Of a stretch of DNA of 64,000 nucleotides, positions 19,341-29,741 are shown piece by piece (position 1 is the stretch's first letter; every line of letters starts with the position of its first letter). The notes under the pieces were generated by a model. It was given only the letters and a program-made list of their open reading frames with translations. It searched no databases and was not told the DNA's origin. This DNA is from Paraglaciecola arctica. GTDB lineage: Bacteria > Pseudomonadota > Gammaproteobacteria > Enterobacterales > Alteromonadaceae. The position numbers and the translations under genes are program-made. Location of the stretch: the NCBI RefSeq assembly GCF_018861065.1, contig NZ_JAHKQO010000051.1, positions 58,713-122,712 on the forward strand. Direction: 5' to 3'.

Positions 19341-20678
19341 TTAAATAAACATGGATATCAACAGACAGCTGGTTAAACCTGTTAGCGAAATCAGGGTTGT
19401 CATTACAGTCCAACTCTTTAACGTATCCTTTTCGTTCATTCCTAAATAACGACTTACTAGCCAAAAGCCTGAATCGTTAACATGAGAAAGAATGGTTGCG
19501 CCTGACGAAATCGCCACCACTAATAAACCTAAAGTTGCAGCAGACAATGGTTGCAATTCTATCACCGGTGAGATTAAACCCGCTGCGGTAATCATGGCAA
19601 CAGTCGCCGAGCCTTGGGCAATGCGCGTCACTGCGGCAATTAGGAATCCTAGTAAAAGTACTGAAAATTGCGCCTCAATAAACACAGAGGCCAACATTTG
19701 ACCTACTCCTGAATCAATTAAGACTTGCTTGAACGCTCCCCCAGCTCCGGTAATCAGGATAACCACGCCTGCAGGTTCTAATCCTTTATTGGCGATATTG
19801 AGTAGTGACTGTCTACTTATGTTGCATTTAGTATGGGCGACTATCATTGCCAATATAGTCGCAATGGTTAAGGCAACAAATGGATGCCCTAGAAAATTGA
19901 ATACTACTAACAATTGATTACCATGTGGCAAAACAAAAGGCATGGTTGTGTCTAACATAATTAACAATAGCGGTAATATTATGATAGAAGCCACCCATGC
20001 AAAACTGGGTGACGCGTCACTACTAGGTTTGTCTGGTGTTTGGTAAGCATTGGGTACAGCCACCATTATTTTTTTCGCAATATATTTCCCAAATAAAGGG
20101 CCAGCGATAATCATCGCGGGGATCCCTGTTATTGCCCCAAATAAGATGACCCAACCTAAGTCGGCCTTCACCAATTCGGCAACAGCAATAGGACCAGGTG
20201 TAGGTGGGATGAAGCTATGGGTAATGGCCAAACCGGCTAAAAGTGGCATCGCATAATATAAAAGTGAACGACCAGAACGATTCGCTAAACCATACAACAA
20301 GGGCGCCAAAATAATAAATGCCACATCAAAAAATACCGGTATAGCAACGATAAATCCTGTTACACCTAAACTCCATTGCACTTTTTCCGGCCCAAAAGAA
20401 CGAACTAGGCTACCTGCAATTCGTTCGACTCCGCCGGAGCTTTCCAATATTTGACCTAAAATTGCGCCAAGTCCAACCACAACCGCGACAAAGCCCAAGG
20501 TGCCTCCCATTCCACTTTGAATAGAATTTAGCACCTGTTCTGGTTGCAAGCCTGCCCCCAACCCAACCAATAAACTGGTTACTAATAGAGCCAAAAACGC
20601 TGGTATACGCACTATAATAACTAGAAAGAGTAATAAGGCTATACCTGCCCCAGCAACAAAAATTAAGCCAATATCCAT
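19341..20678 (-). CDS. GntP family gluconate-type permease
   Basis: A 445-residue inner-membrane H+ symporter of the gluconate permease family, with about 12-14 hydrophobic segments. The SFIPPTPGPIAVAELVKADLGWVILFGAITGIPA segment near residue 155 and ARIAQGSATVAMITAAGLI-like part near residue 360 (TRIAQGSATVAMITAAG) are family hallmarks. Substrates of relatives include gluconate, D-glycerate and other sugar acids. No sugar-acid kinase or regulator is adjacent, so the substrate remains open. The start codon is preceded by AGG and GGA. Confidence 0.92.
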   Translation of the reverse strand: MDIGLIFVAGAGIALLLFLVIIVRIPAFLALLVTSLLVGLGAGLQPEQVLNSIQSGMGGTLGFVAVVVGLGAILGQILESSGGVERIAGSLVRSFGPEKVQWSLGVTGFIVAIPVFFDVAFIILAPLLYGLANRSGRSLLYYAMPLLAGLAITHSFIPPTPGPIAVAELVKADLGWVILFGAITGIPAMIIAGPLFGKYIAKKIMVAVPNAYQTPDKPSSDASPSFAWVASIIILPLLLIMLDTTMPFVLPHGNQLLVVFNFLGHPFVALTIATILAMIVAHTKCNISRQSLLNIANKGLEPAGVVILITGAGGAFKQVLIDSGVGQMLASVFIEAQFSVLLLGFLIAAVTRIAQGSATVAMITAAGLISPVIELQPLSAATLGLLVVAISSGATILSHVNDSGFWLVSRYLGMNEKDTLKSWTVMTTLISLTGLTSCLLISMFI

Positions 20679-20883
20679 AATGATTCCGAACCTTTAGTGG
20701 GTGTTGTGCACACTAGCAGCTGTCGAACTATTTAGTTGCGAATGCAAAACATCTTGTTGTGTTTTTAGTTGTCTTAAACCTACTCTAGATAAAAGCACTA
20801 ATGGTTACAACGGATACATTGTTTTTGGGAAGTAAGCTCTGACAGCCAAAGGATCTAGTTCAGAAAGAGACAACACTTAGAAG

Positions 20884-20924
20884 AATAAAAAAGCTGAAAA
20901 TATCGTTCACGATATTTTCAGCTT
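20884..20924 (-). terminator. Rho-independent terminator of gorA
   Basis: A perfect 15-bp stem (20891-20905 with 20910-20924, 4-nt loop) is followed on the minus strand by six T residues and TATTCTT. It lies 45 bp after the gorA stop. The rest of the roughly 290-bp gap to gntP shows no gene or other clear signal. Confidence 0.85.
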
Positions 20925-20968
20925 ATAATTGAACTCAGTTTATTAATAAAGATTAAGAAAAAAGTAAA

Positions 20969-22318
20969 CTAGGTAAGGGTAACAAACTCCTCACCGCTAG
21001 TTGGGTGGATTGCCACACAGGCGTCAAAATCAGCTTTGGTAGCGCCCATTTTCATAGCGACGCCAAAACCTTGGAGTATTTCATCCATACCTGCTCCAAT
21101 GCCGTGAAGTCCCACTACTTTTTGGTTTTCTCCAGCGCAAATTAACTTCATACGGGTCATTTGGCGATGTTTAGTTACTGCAGTATACATAGCGGCAAAG
21201 CCCGAGTTATATACTGTAATATTGGCGAGTCCATATTCCTCAATGGCTTCTTCTTCAGTTAATCCAATTGTACCTATAGGTGGATGACTGAACACTACAG
21301 TGGGGATCAATGAATAGTCCATGTGCGCGTCAGTTTGACCGTTAAACAGGCGCTCAGACAATAAACGACCTGACTTCACAGCAACTGGTGTGAGTTCAAC
21401 GTATCCAATGTTATCACCCACTGCGTAAATACCATCAACATTAGTATTTTGATACTTATCGACTTTAATATAGCCACGTTCATTAAGCTCAACACCAGTA
21501 TTTTCCAAGCCTATTTTATCTGTTGCTGGTTCGCGGCCTATAGCCCAAACGACACAATCGGTTTCAATTGATTGGCCGTTTTCAAATTCAATGGTTAGCG
21601 AGCCGTCTGCATTTTTTGTCACACTAGTCGGTATGGCATGAGTATGTAATGTGGGGCCGTCCTGAGCCATAAGCTCGACTAATGTCTCGGATAACATAGT
21701 GTCAAAAGTTCGCAGTGGTGCATGTTTACGCACCACCAAATCGGTTTTAGTGCCTAGCGCATGCATCACACCAGCAAGTTCTACAGCAATATAACCAGCG
21801 CCAACTACTACAGCTCGTTTAGGTTGCTCAGATAACTCAAAGAATCCATTTGAATCGATTCCTAGTTCAGCCCCCGGAATACTTGGTAAGGTAGGTCGAC
21901 CACCAGTGGCAATCAAAATATGATCTGCGGTGTACTGTGTACCGTTAACTTCAATGGTATTTTTGTCCACAAAAGTAGCGAACCCATTAATTAGAGTGAC
22001 ACCATTTTTTTCGAAGCCCATTCCGTAACTGCCGTGAATACGCTTAATATAGGCTTCGCGGCTATCCACTAAGGTTTGCCAATTGAAGTTATTCACTGTG
22101 ACATCAAAACCATAGTCAGGTGCATACAGATTAATTGCCTCGGCAACATGGGCGCCAAACCACATCACTTTTTTAGGTACACAACCCACGTTGACGCATG
22201 TACCACCGATAGCATTGGCTTCCACCAGCGCTACTTTTTTACCATGTTTCGCCGCGCGATTGGCCGATGCGATACCACCGCTGCCGCCACCAATACATAT
22301 ATAATCAAAATCTGCCAT
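20969..22318 (-). CDS. gorA: Glutathione-disulfide reductase
   Basis: NADPH- and FAD-dependent reduction of oxidised glutathione in the cytosol. At 449 residues it matches E. coli Gor (450). The FAD-binding [14 protein letters not shown] lies at residue 8, the redox CVNVGC at about residues 42-47, [17 protein letters not shown] for NADPH near residue 173, VYAVGD-like [16 protein letters not shown] near 299, and the C-terminal active-site HPTSGEE near 438, where His acts as base. Motif spacing separates it from dihydrolipoamide and mercuric reductases. Divergent from prlC across a 250-bp gap. Confidence 0.97.
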   Translation of the reverse strand: MADFDYICIGGGSGGIASANRAAKHGKKVALVEANAIGGTCVNVGCVPKKVMWFGAHVAEAINLYAPDYGFDVTVNNFNWQTLVDSREAYIKRIHGSYGMGFEKNGVTLINGFATFVDKNTIEVNGTQYTADHILIATGGRPTLPSIPGAELGIDSNGFFELSEQPKRAVVVGAGYIAVELAGVMHALGTKTDLVVRKHAPLRTFDTMLSETLVELMAQDGPTLHTHAIPTSVTKNADGSLTIEFENGQSIETDCVVWAIGREPATDKIGLENTGVELNERGYIKVDKYQNTNVDGIYAVGDNIGYVELTPVAVKSGRLLSERLFNGQTDAHMDYSLIPTVVFSHPPIGTIGLTEEEAIEEYGLANITVYNSGFAAMYTAVTKHRQMTRMKLICAGENQKVVGLHGIGAGMDEILQGFGVAMKMGATKADFDACVAIHPTSGEEFVTLT

Positions 22319-22568
22319 GTGTCTGCCTAGTTAAAGTCTATTTAAAATGAGTGAGTAAAAGATAATGCCTATACGACAAAAATAACACCGCAATTTTCCA
22401 ATTATTGCAATCTAGTTAGCCGATGAGTTTACGGTAATGAATAGAACGACATTATTTAAAATAAATTACATCTACAAAAATTAAATGCGCCATCGAGCGG
22501 TCTGCTATTGAGATTTCGACTAAGTAACCCAATTTCTTGGTGTAACTGATACAAAGAAGAGTATTTTT

Positions 22569-24605
22569 ATGAGCAACCCAATTAATGACTTATCCGGCCT
22601 ACCGCAATTTTCGGCCATTAAACCAGAACATATTCAACCTGCGATTAAACAAGCGATTGAAGCCTGTAAAACCAAAATTAACGAGTTGCTAGAACAAAAT
22701 AACTACAGCTGGGGCAATCTAATCGCCCCCATTGAAGAAGTAGATGACCAACTGAGTCGAAAGTGGTCTCCTATTTCCCATATGAATTCAGTGGTCAGCA
22801 ATGATGAACTGCGAGAAGCTCATGATGCTTGTTTACCCTTTTTATCCGAATATGGTACTTGGGTAGGCCAAAATACTGATTTGTATAACGCCTATTGCCA
22901 AATCCAGGCCAGCGATAGTTTTGCTGATCTGACTCAAGCGCAACAAAAAGTCATTAACCATGGGATACGTGATTTCAAACTTTCAGGAGTAGCATTAGAT
23001 GACACCAAAAAGGCTCGCTACGCCGAAATACAAAGTCGTTTATCTGACTTAGGCTCAACCTTCAGCAACAATGTGATGGATGCAACTTTAGGCTGGCAAA
23101 AACAAGTGACTGATAAAGCACAATTGGCAGGATTGCCTGACTCAGCTTTAGATGCAGCTAAACAATTGGCCGAAAGTAAAAACCTAACGGGTTGGTTATT
23201 TACTTTAGATATTCCTAGTTATTTACCGATAATGACCCATGCAGATAATGCTCAATTACGTGAAGAAATGTACCGCGCTTATACCTCACGAGCATCTGAT
23301 CAAGGCCCAAATGCTGGTCAATGGGATAATACTGAAATCATCAATGAAACTTTGAGTTTGCGACAAGAACTGGCGCAATTGTTAGACTTTAAACATTTCG
23401 CTGACTACTCGTTAGCCAGTAAAATGGCCAATTCAAGTGAACAAGTTAACGGCTTTCTGCAAGACTTAGCAAAACGTTCTAAACCACAAGCACAACAAGA
23501 CATACAAACGCTCGCAGACTTCGCTAAAGAGCACTTTCAAAAAGATAGCTTAGAGGCGTGGGATTACGCTTATTACAGTGAAAAATTGAAAGAGCAAACC
23601 TACAAAATTTCCGATGAACAATTACGCCCTTATTTCCCTGAAAGCACAGTAGTAAAGGGGTTATTTGAAGTCATTTCACGGCTATATAACTTAACCATCA
23701 CAGCTCGTGACAACATAGATACTTGGCATAAAGACGTGAGTTTTTATGATATTCACGACAGCTCGGGCGCATTACGCGGCAGTTTCTATTTTGATCTATT
23801 TGCCCGAGAGAAAAAGCGCGGCGGTGCGTGGATGGACGAATGCCAAGTACGCAGACAAAAATTGGATGGCAGCCAACAATATCCTGTTGCCTATTTGACT
23901 TGTAACTTTAACGGCCCGGTAGGCAATAAACCCGCGTTATTCACCCACGACGAAGTGGTGACTTTGTTCCATGAGTTTGGACATGGCATCCATCATATGC
24001 TGACTAAAATAAATGTAGGTGGTGTATCAGGCATCAACGGTGTGCCTTGGGATGCGGTGGAATTACCCAGTCAATTTTTAGAAAACTGGTGTTGGCAGCC
24101 CGAAGCCTTAAGTTTCATTTCTGGGCACTTTGAGACAGGTGAACCACTTCCTAGAGTGCTGCTCGACAATATGTTGGCGGCTCGCAACTTCCAATCCGCT
24201 ATGCAGATGCTAAGACAACTGGAATTTAGTTTGTTTGATTTCAGCCTACATGAACATTTTGTTGCAGGAAAAACCAATGTTCAACAATGGTTAGATGAAG
24301 TACGCAAGCAAGTCGCGGTGATCATTCCACCTAGCTTTAATCGATTCCAAAACAGTTTTGGGCATATTTTTGCAGGTGGCTATGCAGCCGGTTATTACAG
24401 CTACAAATGGGCTGAAGTACTGTCATCTGATGCCTTTAGTCGTTTTGAAGAAGAAGGCATTTTTAATCGACAAACTGGTCACGATTTTTTGACTAACATC
24501 TTAGAAATGGGTGGCAGTAAAGATCCCATGCAGTTGTTTATTGCATTTAGAGGTAGAGAGCCAGAAGTAGATGCATTGCTTCGCCACTCAGGCATTGCAG
24601 CTTAG
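22569..24605 (+). CDS. prlC: Oligopeptidase A (M3 metallopeptidase)
   Basis: A cytoplasmic zinc endopeptidase that degrades short peptides and cleaved signal peptides. The 678 residues match E. coli PrlC (680). The zinc site HEFGHGIHH is near residue 468, with the downstream Glu in the WDAVELPSQFLENW segment about 28 residues later. SFYFDLFAREKKRGGAWMDE near residue 400 is characteristic. In many gammaproteobacteria a small partner gene follows prlC; here the next gene, 2 bp after the stop, is a Tag-family protein instead. Confidence 0.97.
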   Translation: MSNPINDLSGLPQFSAIKPEHIQPAIKQAIEACKTKINELLEQNNYSWGNLIAPIEEVDDQLSRKWSPISHMNSVVSNDELREAHDACLPFLSEYGTWVGQNTDLYNAYCQIQASDSFADLTQAQQKVINHGIRDFKLSGVALDDTKKARYAEIQSRLSDLGSTFSNNVMDATLGWQKQVTDKAQLAGLPDSALDAAKQLAESKNLTGWLFTLDIPSYLPIMTHADNAQLREEMYRAYTSRASDQGPNAGQWDNTEIINETLSLRQELAQLLDFKHFADYSLASKMANSSEQVNGFLQDLAKRSKPQAQQDIQTLADFAKEHFQKDSLEAWDYAYYSEKLKEQTYKISDEQLRPYFPESTVVKGLFEVISRLYNLTITARDNIDTWHKDVSFYDIHDSSGALRGSFYFDLFAREKKRGGAWMDECQVRRQKLDGSQQYPVAYLTCNFNGPVGNKPALFTHDEVVTLFHEFGHGIHHMLTKINVGGVSGINGVPWDAVELPSQFLENWCWQPEALSFISGHFETGEPLPRVLLDNMLAARNFQSAMQMLRQLEFSLFDFSLHEHFVAGKTNVQQWLDEVRKQVAVIIPPSFNRFQNSFGHIFAGGYAAGYYSYKWAEVLSSDAFSRFEEEGIFNRQTGHDFLTNILEMGGSKDPMQLFIAFRGREPEVDALLRHSGIAA

Positions 24606-24607
24606 CG

Positions 24608-25303
24608 ATGAGTTTGAGCAATTTAGAAACCTTTAAACAAATCCAACAACGAGCTTGCGAGCGAAAAGGAGGCCCGCAAGCTTTGTCAGCCATCATCGAC
24701 AAACCATTAGATAGCCATGAACTAATGCAAATTGGTGATGATAGGTTTTTAGCCGAGTTCACTAAAAAAGTATTTCAATCGGGTTTTGTATGGCGCGTGG
24801 TAACCAACAAATGGCCGGATTTTGAACGAGTGTTTTTTGACTTTGTTATCGAGAAAGTGCTGCTAATTCCCGATGAAATGCTTGAACAAAAGGCCGCTGA
24901 TCCTAGCATAATTCGCAATTATACTAAGGTTAAAACCATACGTGACAATGCCATCATGATAGATGCTGTGGCTCGCGAGCATGGCAGTTTTGCTGAGTTT
25001 GTGGCCCAATGGCCAACTCAAGATATTGTGGGTCTTTGGGCTTATTTAAAAAAACATGGCGCTAGACTTGGGGGCAATACCGGCCCTTATGGATTACGGG
25101 CGTTAGGCAAGGATACCTTTTTGCTAACCAATGATGTGGTAGGTTACTTTTCCAAGCGAAATATCATTTCTGGTTCTGCTCAGTCCAAACGCAGTCTTAC
25201 TGCGATTCAACAAAGCTTTAACGAACTGCAACAACAAAGCGGTCTCTCATTGCAAGAATTGAGTATGATCCTCTCCAAAAGTGTCGGTGATAATTTTATT
25301 TAA
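24608..25303 (+). CDS. DNA-3-methyladenine glycosylase I (Tag) family protein, divergent
   Basis: A 231-residue protein of the Tag family, whose members excise 3-methyladenine from DNA. The match rests on the helical core: FQSGFVWRVVTNKWPDFERVFF near residues 55-76, IIRNYTKVKTIRDNA near 98, LKKHGARLGGNTGPYGLR near 145 and TNDVVGY near 170. Compared with E. coli Tag as I remember it, the N-terminal Cys and YHDxEWG motif are absent, the pocket Glu38 position appears to be Lys, and the C-terminal His and Cys zinc ligands are missing. It may be a zinc-less branch with another lesion or role. It starts 2 bp after prlC, so it is probably cotranscribed. Confidence 0.72.
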   Translation: MSLSNLETFKQIQQRACERKGGPQALSAIIDKPLDSHELMQIGDDRFLAEFTKKVFQSGFVWRVVTNKWPDFERVFFDFVIEKVLLIPDEMLEQKAADPSIIRNYTKVKTIRDNAIMIDAVAREHGSFAEFVAQWPTQDIVGLWAYLKKHGARLGGNTGPYGLRALGKDTFLLTNDVVGYFSKRNIISGSAQSKRSLTAIQQSFNELQQQSGLSLQELSMILSKSVGDNFI

Positions 25304-25320
25304 ATTATCACCGACACTTT
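25278..25320 (+). terminator. Long perfect hairpin spanning the stop of the Tag-like gene
   Basis: A 19-bp perfect inverted repeat (25278-25296 with 25302-25320) around a 5-nt loop. The left arm encodes the last residues and the TAA stop (25301-25303) lies at the loop edge. The right arm ends in TTT without a longer T tract. Probably a transcription terminator or mRNA 3'-end stabiliser. The gap to 25538 shows no gene. Confidence 0.6.
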
Positions 25321-25538
25321 CCACACTGCAGATATCGGTATTGCCATTTCGCCAAGATCAAACAACGCTGATTTTGTTGCATTAGCGACTGATTACTCAC
25401 TATTAGATTGACCACTCTTTGGTTATCATTCTGTTAATATTATACCTACAAAACCTTAACAAAATTATTTTGATTGTGACGGTTTAGTAGATATGCACGG
25501 TTTTTGACATCCACTGTACTTTTATTAAGGTGTAAAAC

Positions 25539-26417
25539 ATGAACAAAATTTTACTGACTTGTTATTTAGTCTTTGCTTTATGTGGGCTTACGGCATGTTC
25601 TGGTACAGAGCAAGCTCAAATGAACAAGGTCCAAATTCCGCCAGTGAGCGTGCAACTTTGGTCGGTCAAAGACGCGATTGAAAAAGATTTTAAAGGTACC
25701 TTACGACAACTTGCAGATATGGGATTTCAAGGTGTGGAGTTTGCTGGAAATTACGGTGAATTTTCTAACAATCCTCAAGGTTTAAAAGACTATCTGAACT
25801 CTTTAGGTTTGAAAGCCAGTGGCGCTCACGTTGGTTTTGATGGTCTAAGAGGTGAAAAATTAGCAAAAACACTCGACTTTTTAAAAGCACTCGAGATTGA
25901 AATGGTAATTGTACCTATGGATAGCAGAGCTTGGAGTCCTGATGGCGTGGAGAGTTTAGTAGCAGAGTTGACTGAACTATCTAATCAATTAGCCAAAAAA
26001 GGGATGTTGATTGGTTACCATAATCACGACAGAGAATTTGACCCTTACCAAAACTTAACCTTTTGGGATTACATTGCTAAAAACACGCCTCAGAATGTTT
26101 TGTTACAACTAGATGTTGGTTGGGTAAACTTTGCTGATAAAGATGCTGTTGAATATGTGAAACGTTACGCAGGACGCACTTTGGCCACACATATTAAGAT
26201 CCGAAATTATCATGGCCCCGATAGAACTCCCCAAGGAGCCAGCCCAATTATTGGTGAAGATCAGTACGACTGGGCAAGTTTGATTAAAACCCAAGCGGCA
26301 GTGGGTGGAACTCGTTGGTTAGTGTTAGAGCAGGAAGAATATCCAGATGGCTTGTCTTCAATGCAGGCTGTTAAACAATCTAAACTAGGCTTAGATAAAA
26401 TAATAAGCACGCTATAA
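25539..26417 (+). CDS. Exported TIM-barrel sugar isomerase/epimerase-like lipoprotein
   Basis: A 292-residue lipoprotein: the signal peptide ends GLTAC near residue 20, followed by SGTEQ. The mature part is a xylose-isomerase-like TIM barrel, with VSVQLWSVKDAIEKDFKGTL near residue 38, GFQGVEFAGNYGEF near 65, GYHNHDREFDP near 165, LLQLDVGWVNFADKD near 192, THIKIRNYHG near 222 and WLVLEQEEYPDG near 266; the conserved Glu, His and Asp suggest a metal site. Exported members occur with DUF1080 hydrolases in 3-keto-sugar and glycoside breakdown, and such a hydrolase is encoded at 52352-53116, though not adjacent. Substrate unknown. Confidence 0.82.
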   Translation: MNKILLTCYLVFALCGLTACSGTEQAQMNKVQIPPVSVQLWSVKDAIEKDFKGTLRQLADMGFQGVEFAGNYGEFSNNPQGLKDYLNSLGLKASGAHVGFDGLRGEKLAKTLDFLKALEIEMVIVPMDSRAWSPDGVESLVAELTELSNQLAKKGMLIGYHNHDREFDPYQNLTFWDYIAKNTPQNVLLQLDVGWVNFADKDAVEYVKRYAGRTLATHIKIRNYHGPDRTPQGASPIIGEDQYDWASLIKTQAAVGGTRWLVLEQEEYPDGLSSMQAVKQSKLGLDKIISTL

Positions 26418-26441
26418 CTTAGCTTTAACCACGTTGTACTC

Positions 26442-26484
26442 CAATGACCTCGGTTGATTATAATATTAACAACTGTGGTCATTG
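26442..26484. terminator. Hairpin after the TIM-barrel lipoprotein gene
   Basis: CAATGACC (26442-26449) pairs with GGTCATTG (26477-26484); after one T-T mismatch the inner CGGTTG pairs with CAACTG, with one G-T pair. No T tract follows. It may end the lipoprotein transcript before ubiE. Confidence 0.4.
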
Positions 26485-26606
26485 TATCTGTATCCTTCCA
26501 ATACTGTGTTTAGCAAACAGACACATTCAAAAAAGCTACAAACATTCACTGTTGACGCGCGCCTTAATTGGGTAAACTACTGGTAATTGAAACTCAAGGA
26601 ATACTC

Positions 26607-27386
26607 ATGAGCGCGCCTGAAACACCTGAAACTCATTCACAGCAACAACAAACCACACATTTTGGTTTTAAACAGGTAGACACTAGCCAAAAAGTCAATA
26701 TGGTCAAAGATGTGTTTCAGTCGGTTGCCGCAAAATACGATGTAATGAACGATTTAATGTCTTTTGGTGTGCATCGTTTATGGAAACGCTACACAATAGA
26801 CTGCAGCGGTGCCCGCACTGGGCATAAAGTATTGGACTTAGCCGGTGGTACAGGAGATTTAACCGCTAAATTTTCACGTATTGTGGGCGAAACCGGCCAG
26901 GTAATATTGGCAGACATCAATGACGCAATGTTAAAAGTTGGCCGCGATAAACTCCGCGACAGAGGTATAGTCGGCAACGTGGAATACGTACAAGCTAACG
27001 CCGAAACCCTGCCTTTTCCAGATAACAGTTTTGATATTATTACTATTGCATTTGGCCTCAGAAACGTCACAGACAAAGACAAAGCTTTGGCTTCCATGTA
27101 TCGAGTGTTAAAACCCGGCGGGCGCTTATTAGTATTAGAGTTTTCTAAGCCTAGTAATGAAATGTTAAACAAAGCCTATGACATGTATTCATTTCATTTG
27201 TTACCTAAAATTGGACAACTTGTGGCTAACGACGCTGATAGTTATCAGTATTTAGCTGAATCTATTCGCATGCATCCAGAGCAGGAAGTACTCAAAACTA
27301 TGATGGACGAAGCTGGATTTGAACAAACCACTTATCATAATTTAACAGGTGGCATTGTCGCCTTACATAGAGGCTTCAAATTTTAG
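26607..27386 (+). CDS. ubiE: Ubiquinone/menaquinone biosynthesis C-methyltransferase UbiE
   Basis: SAM-dependent C-methyltransferase for 2-polyprenyl-6-methoxy-1,4-benzoquinol and demethylmenaquinol. Product 259 residues. [26 protein letters not shown] near residue 38 is the UbiE signature; [15 protein letters not shown] near 78 is the SAM-binding loop and [38 protein letters not shown] follows near 150. The frame opens at a TTG at 26568, but the ATG at 26607 has AAGGA 6-7 nt upstream and gives the family length. First of ubiE-ubiJ-ubiB; ubiJ starts 1 bp after its stop. Confidence 0.97.
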   Translation: MSAPETPETHSQQQQTTHFGFKQVDTSQKVNMVKDVFQSVAAKYDVMNDLMSFGVHRLWKRYTIDCSGARTGHKVLDLAGGTGDLTAKFSRIVGETGQVILADINDAMLKVGRDKLRDRGIVGNVEYVQANAETLPFPDNSFDIITIAFGLRNVTDKDKALASMYRVLKPGGRLLVLEFSKPSNEMLNKAYDMYSFHLLPKIGQLVANDADSYQYLAESIRMHPEQEVLKTMMDEAGFEQTTYHNLTGGIVALHRGFKF

Positions 27387-27387
27387 T

Positions 27388-28044
27388 ATGCCTTTTGCTC
27401 AGTTAATGACAGCAGGTATCGAGTTAGCGATTAACCGCTTACTTAAACTCGATGAAGATAGCCAACAACGCTTAAAAAAATTATCTGGAAAATCGCTCCA
27501 GGTAACCATTGCAGAATTGCCATGGCCATTAGTGTTTAATTTTTCAGAGCAGGTTATAGTGCGCACAGTCAGTAATGCTGACAAGGACTCGGCCCCTGCT
27601 GCTGATTCTGTTGATTGTTTAATTGAATTAAACTTGGAAACTCTGCCTAAACTAAAAGATAGCAGTCAACTCACGCAACTTATCCAACAAAAACAGCTTA
27701 ACCTAATCGGCGATGTCTATGTGGCACAAACGTTTAGCAACTTACTCAAAGAAATAGACATAGATTGGGAAGAACAACTCTCAGGATATACGGGGGATGT
27801 GGTAGCTCATCAAACGTTTACGAGCATGAGAGCCTTGTTTGATACCGCAAAATCACAAATAGAAAAAGGCGCAATTGATCTTAGTGAACGATTGACCCAA
27901 AGTGACTCAATTGCAGTTAAACCAAATGAAGTCCATGAGTTTAGCAAAGGAGTAAATGAGATCCGTAGCGCCACTGAACGATTGTTTGCCCGAGTCGCCC
28001 AATTAGAACAACGCCAAAAAACAGCTACAGGATCAGATAATTAA
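27388..28044 (+). CDS. ubiJ: Ubiquinone biosynthesis accessory factor UbiJ (SCP2 domain)
   Basis: A lipid-binding accessory protein of the cytosolic Ubi metabolon. In 218 residues, the N-terminal SCP2-like domain (residues 1-115) reads [16 protein letters not shown], then alternating strands, then [31 protein letters not shown]. The C-terminal region (residues 150-215) is charged and coiled-coil-like. The ATG at 27388 is 1 bp after the ubiE stop; the frame extends upstream within ubiE but that part is not typical. ubiB starts 1 bp downstream, so the three genes are tightly coupled as in E. coli. Confidence 0.93.
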   Translation: MPFAQLMTAGIELAINRLLKLDEDSQQRLKKLSGKSLQVTIAELPWPLVFNFSEQVIVRTVSNADKDSAPAADSVDCLIELNLETLPKLKDSSQLTQLIQQKQLNLIGDVYVAQTFSNLLKEIDIDWEEQLSGYTGDVVAHQTFTSMRALFDTAKSQIEKGAIDLSERLTQSDSIAVKPNEVHEFSKGVNEIRSATERLFARVAQLEQRQKTATGSDN

Positions 28045-28045
28045 C

Positions 28046-29677
28046 GTGAGAATTCTACGCTTTTACCAAATTAACAAGGTGATGTTGCAGCACGGCTTAG
28101 ATGAGCTTATTCCTAACAAATGGCTACCTTGGTATGCAAAATTAGGGCGAATAGGATTTTTTTGGTTACGTAATAAACATCCAGATAAATCCCAAGGAAC
28201 TCGTGTTAGGTTAGCCCTGCAGACTTTAGGACCAGTATTTATTAAATTTGGTCAGATGTTGTCGACTCGCAAAGACTTGCTACCAGAAGACTTAGCTGCT
28301 GAATTATCTATCTTACAAGACCAAGTTGAACCATTCGATCCCGAGTTAGCAAAACAAATTGTCCGCCAAAGTTTTGGCCTAGCGGATCTTGCTGAGGTAT
28401 TCTCTGAATTTGAAACTAAACCATTAGCCTCTGCGTCAATTGCGCAAGTGCATGCTGCCAAATTAAAAAACGGCAATCAAGATGTAATAGTCAAAGTCAT
28501 TCGTCCTAAAATCAAACATACCATTCAATCTGATATTGAATTGATGCGTACCGTGGCCAACGCACTACAAAAATTATTACCCGATGGTAAACGTTTGCGC
28601 CCAGTTGAAGTAGTCGAAGAATACGAACGCACCATAATTGATGAATTAGATCTGACCCATGAAGCCGCTAACGGCATGCAATTTAAGCGCAACTTTGAAA
28701 ATTCGACAGCTTTATACGTTCCAACTATTTATAGCGACTACAGCCATAAAAATGTAATGGTAATGGAACGAATTTACGGCACGCCCATTTCTGACATCAC
28801 GCAGTTAGTTGCGCGTAATACTAATATGAAAAAATTGGCTGAACGTGGTGTTGAGGTTTTTTTCACTCAGGTTTTTCGAGACAGTTTTTTCCATGCAGAC
28901 ATGCATCCCGGTAATATTTTTGTGGCTACTAACAATCCTAGTGATCCCCAATATATCACTATTGATTTTGGCATAGTTGGTACTCTCAATAGCGAAGACA
29001 AACGTTATTTGGCGGAGAATTTCATTGCCTTTTTTAATCGCAATTATCGCAAAGTGGCGCAGCTACATGTGGACTCAGGATGGGTGCCTTCAAACACCGA
29101 TATCGACGATTTTGAAGCGTCGATTCGCAAAGTCTGCGAACCTATTTTTCAAAAACCTTTAGCTGAAATAGAATTTAGTAATGTGTTGTTGCAACTGTTT
29201 AATACCGCAAGACGTTTTAATATGGTGATACAGCCGCAACTGGTACTGCTGCAAAAAACTCTACTTTATATTGAAGGCTTAGGCCGACAGTTGTACCCAC
29301 AGCTCGATTTGTGGAAAACCGCAAAACCATTTTTAGAAAACTGGATGAAGGAACAAATCGGATTGAAAGCTATGTATCAAAAAATTTCTGCGAACCTACC
29401 TTACTGGTCTGAGAAATTGCCTGAAATACCAGACTTAGTTTATGACACCTTAAAACAAGTTAAAACATTACCTGAACAGCAAAAGCTACAATTTGAATTA
29501 CAACAAAAACAATTAAGGCAACAACACCGTAGTTCACAATTTGTTTTAATGGGCGCTACTTTGATTATTTCTGCAGCTATATTACCTAGTTATCAACCCA
29601 ATTGGTGGCCAAGTATATGTTGTTTAACTTTAGGGTTGGCTAGCTGGATAGTGGCGTGGCGATTCAAGAGTACTTAG
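28046..29677 (+). CDS. ubiB: Ubiquinone biosynthesis kinase-like ATPase UbiB
   Basis: An atypical kinase-like ATPase needed for ubiquinone synthesis. GTG start at 28046, 543 residues (E. coli 546). The UbiB-specific KxGQ motif is seen in [16 protein letters not shown] near residue 70, the Ala-rich loop as [18 protein letters not shown] near 130, the invariant Lys in VIVKVIRPK near 150, catalytic [10 protein letters not shown] near 287 and DFG in [10 protein letters not shown] near 308. Two C-terminal hydrophobic helices (residues 500-540) anchor it to the inner membrane. Last gene of the ubi operon; tatA, next in E. coli, is here separated by an antisense gene. Confidence 0.97.
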   Translation: MRILRFYQINKVMLQHGLDELIPNKWLPWYAKLGRIGFFWLRNKHPDKSQGTRVRLALQTLGPVFIKFGQMLSTRKDLLPEDLAAELSILQDQVEPFDPELAKQIVRQSFGLADLAEVFSEFETKPLASASIAQVHAAKLKNGNQDVIVKVIRPKIKHTIQSDIELMRTVANALQKLLPDGKRLRPVEVVEEYERTIIDELDLTHEAANGMQFKRNFENSTALYVPTIYSDYSHKNVMVMERIYGTPISDITQLVARNTNMKKLAERGVEVFFTQVFRDSFFHADMHPGNIFVATNNPSDPQYITIDFGIVGTLNSEDKRYLAENFIAFFNRNYRKVAQLHVDSGWVPSNTDIDDFEASIRKVCEPIFQKPLAEIEFSNVLLQLFNTARRFNMVIQPQLVLLQKTLLYIEGLGRQLYPQLDLWKTAKPFLENWMKEQIGLKAMYQKISANLPYWSEKLPEIPDLVYDTLKQVKTLPEQQKLQFELQQKQLRQQHRSSQFVLMGATLIISAAILPSYQPNWWPSICCLTLGLASWIVAWRFKST

Positions 29678-29741
29678 ATTCGAGGCATTAAGTTACGTAG
29701 CTGTATGTGAGACGGTTACGAAAAGCGGTTATAAGAAACGG

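Noticed and set aside
26789..27172. 127-residue minus-strand frame
   Set aside because: Entirely inside ubiE on the opposite strand; composition is that of a shadow frame.
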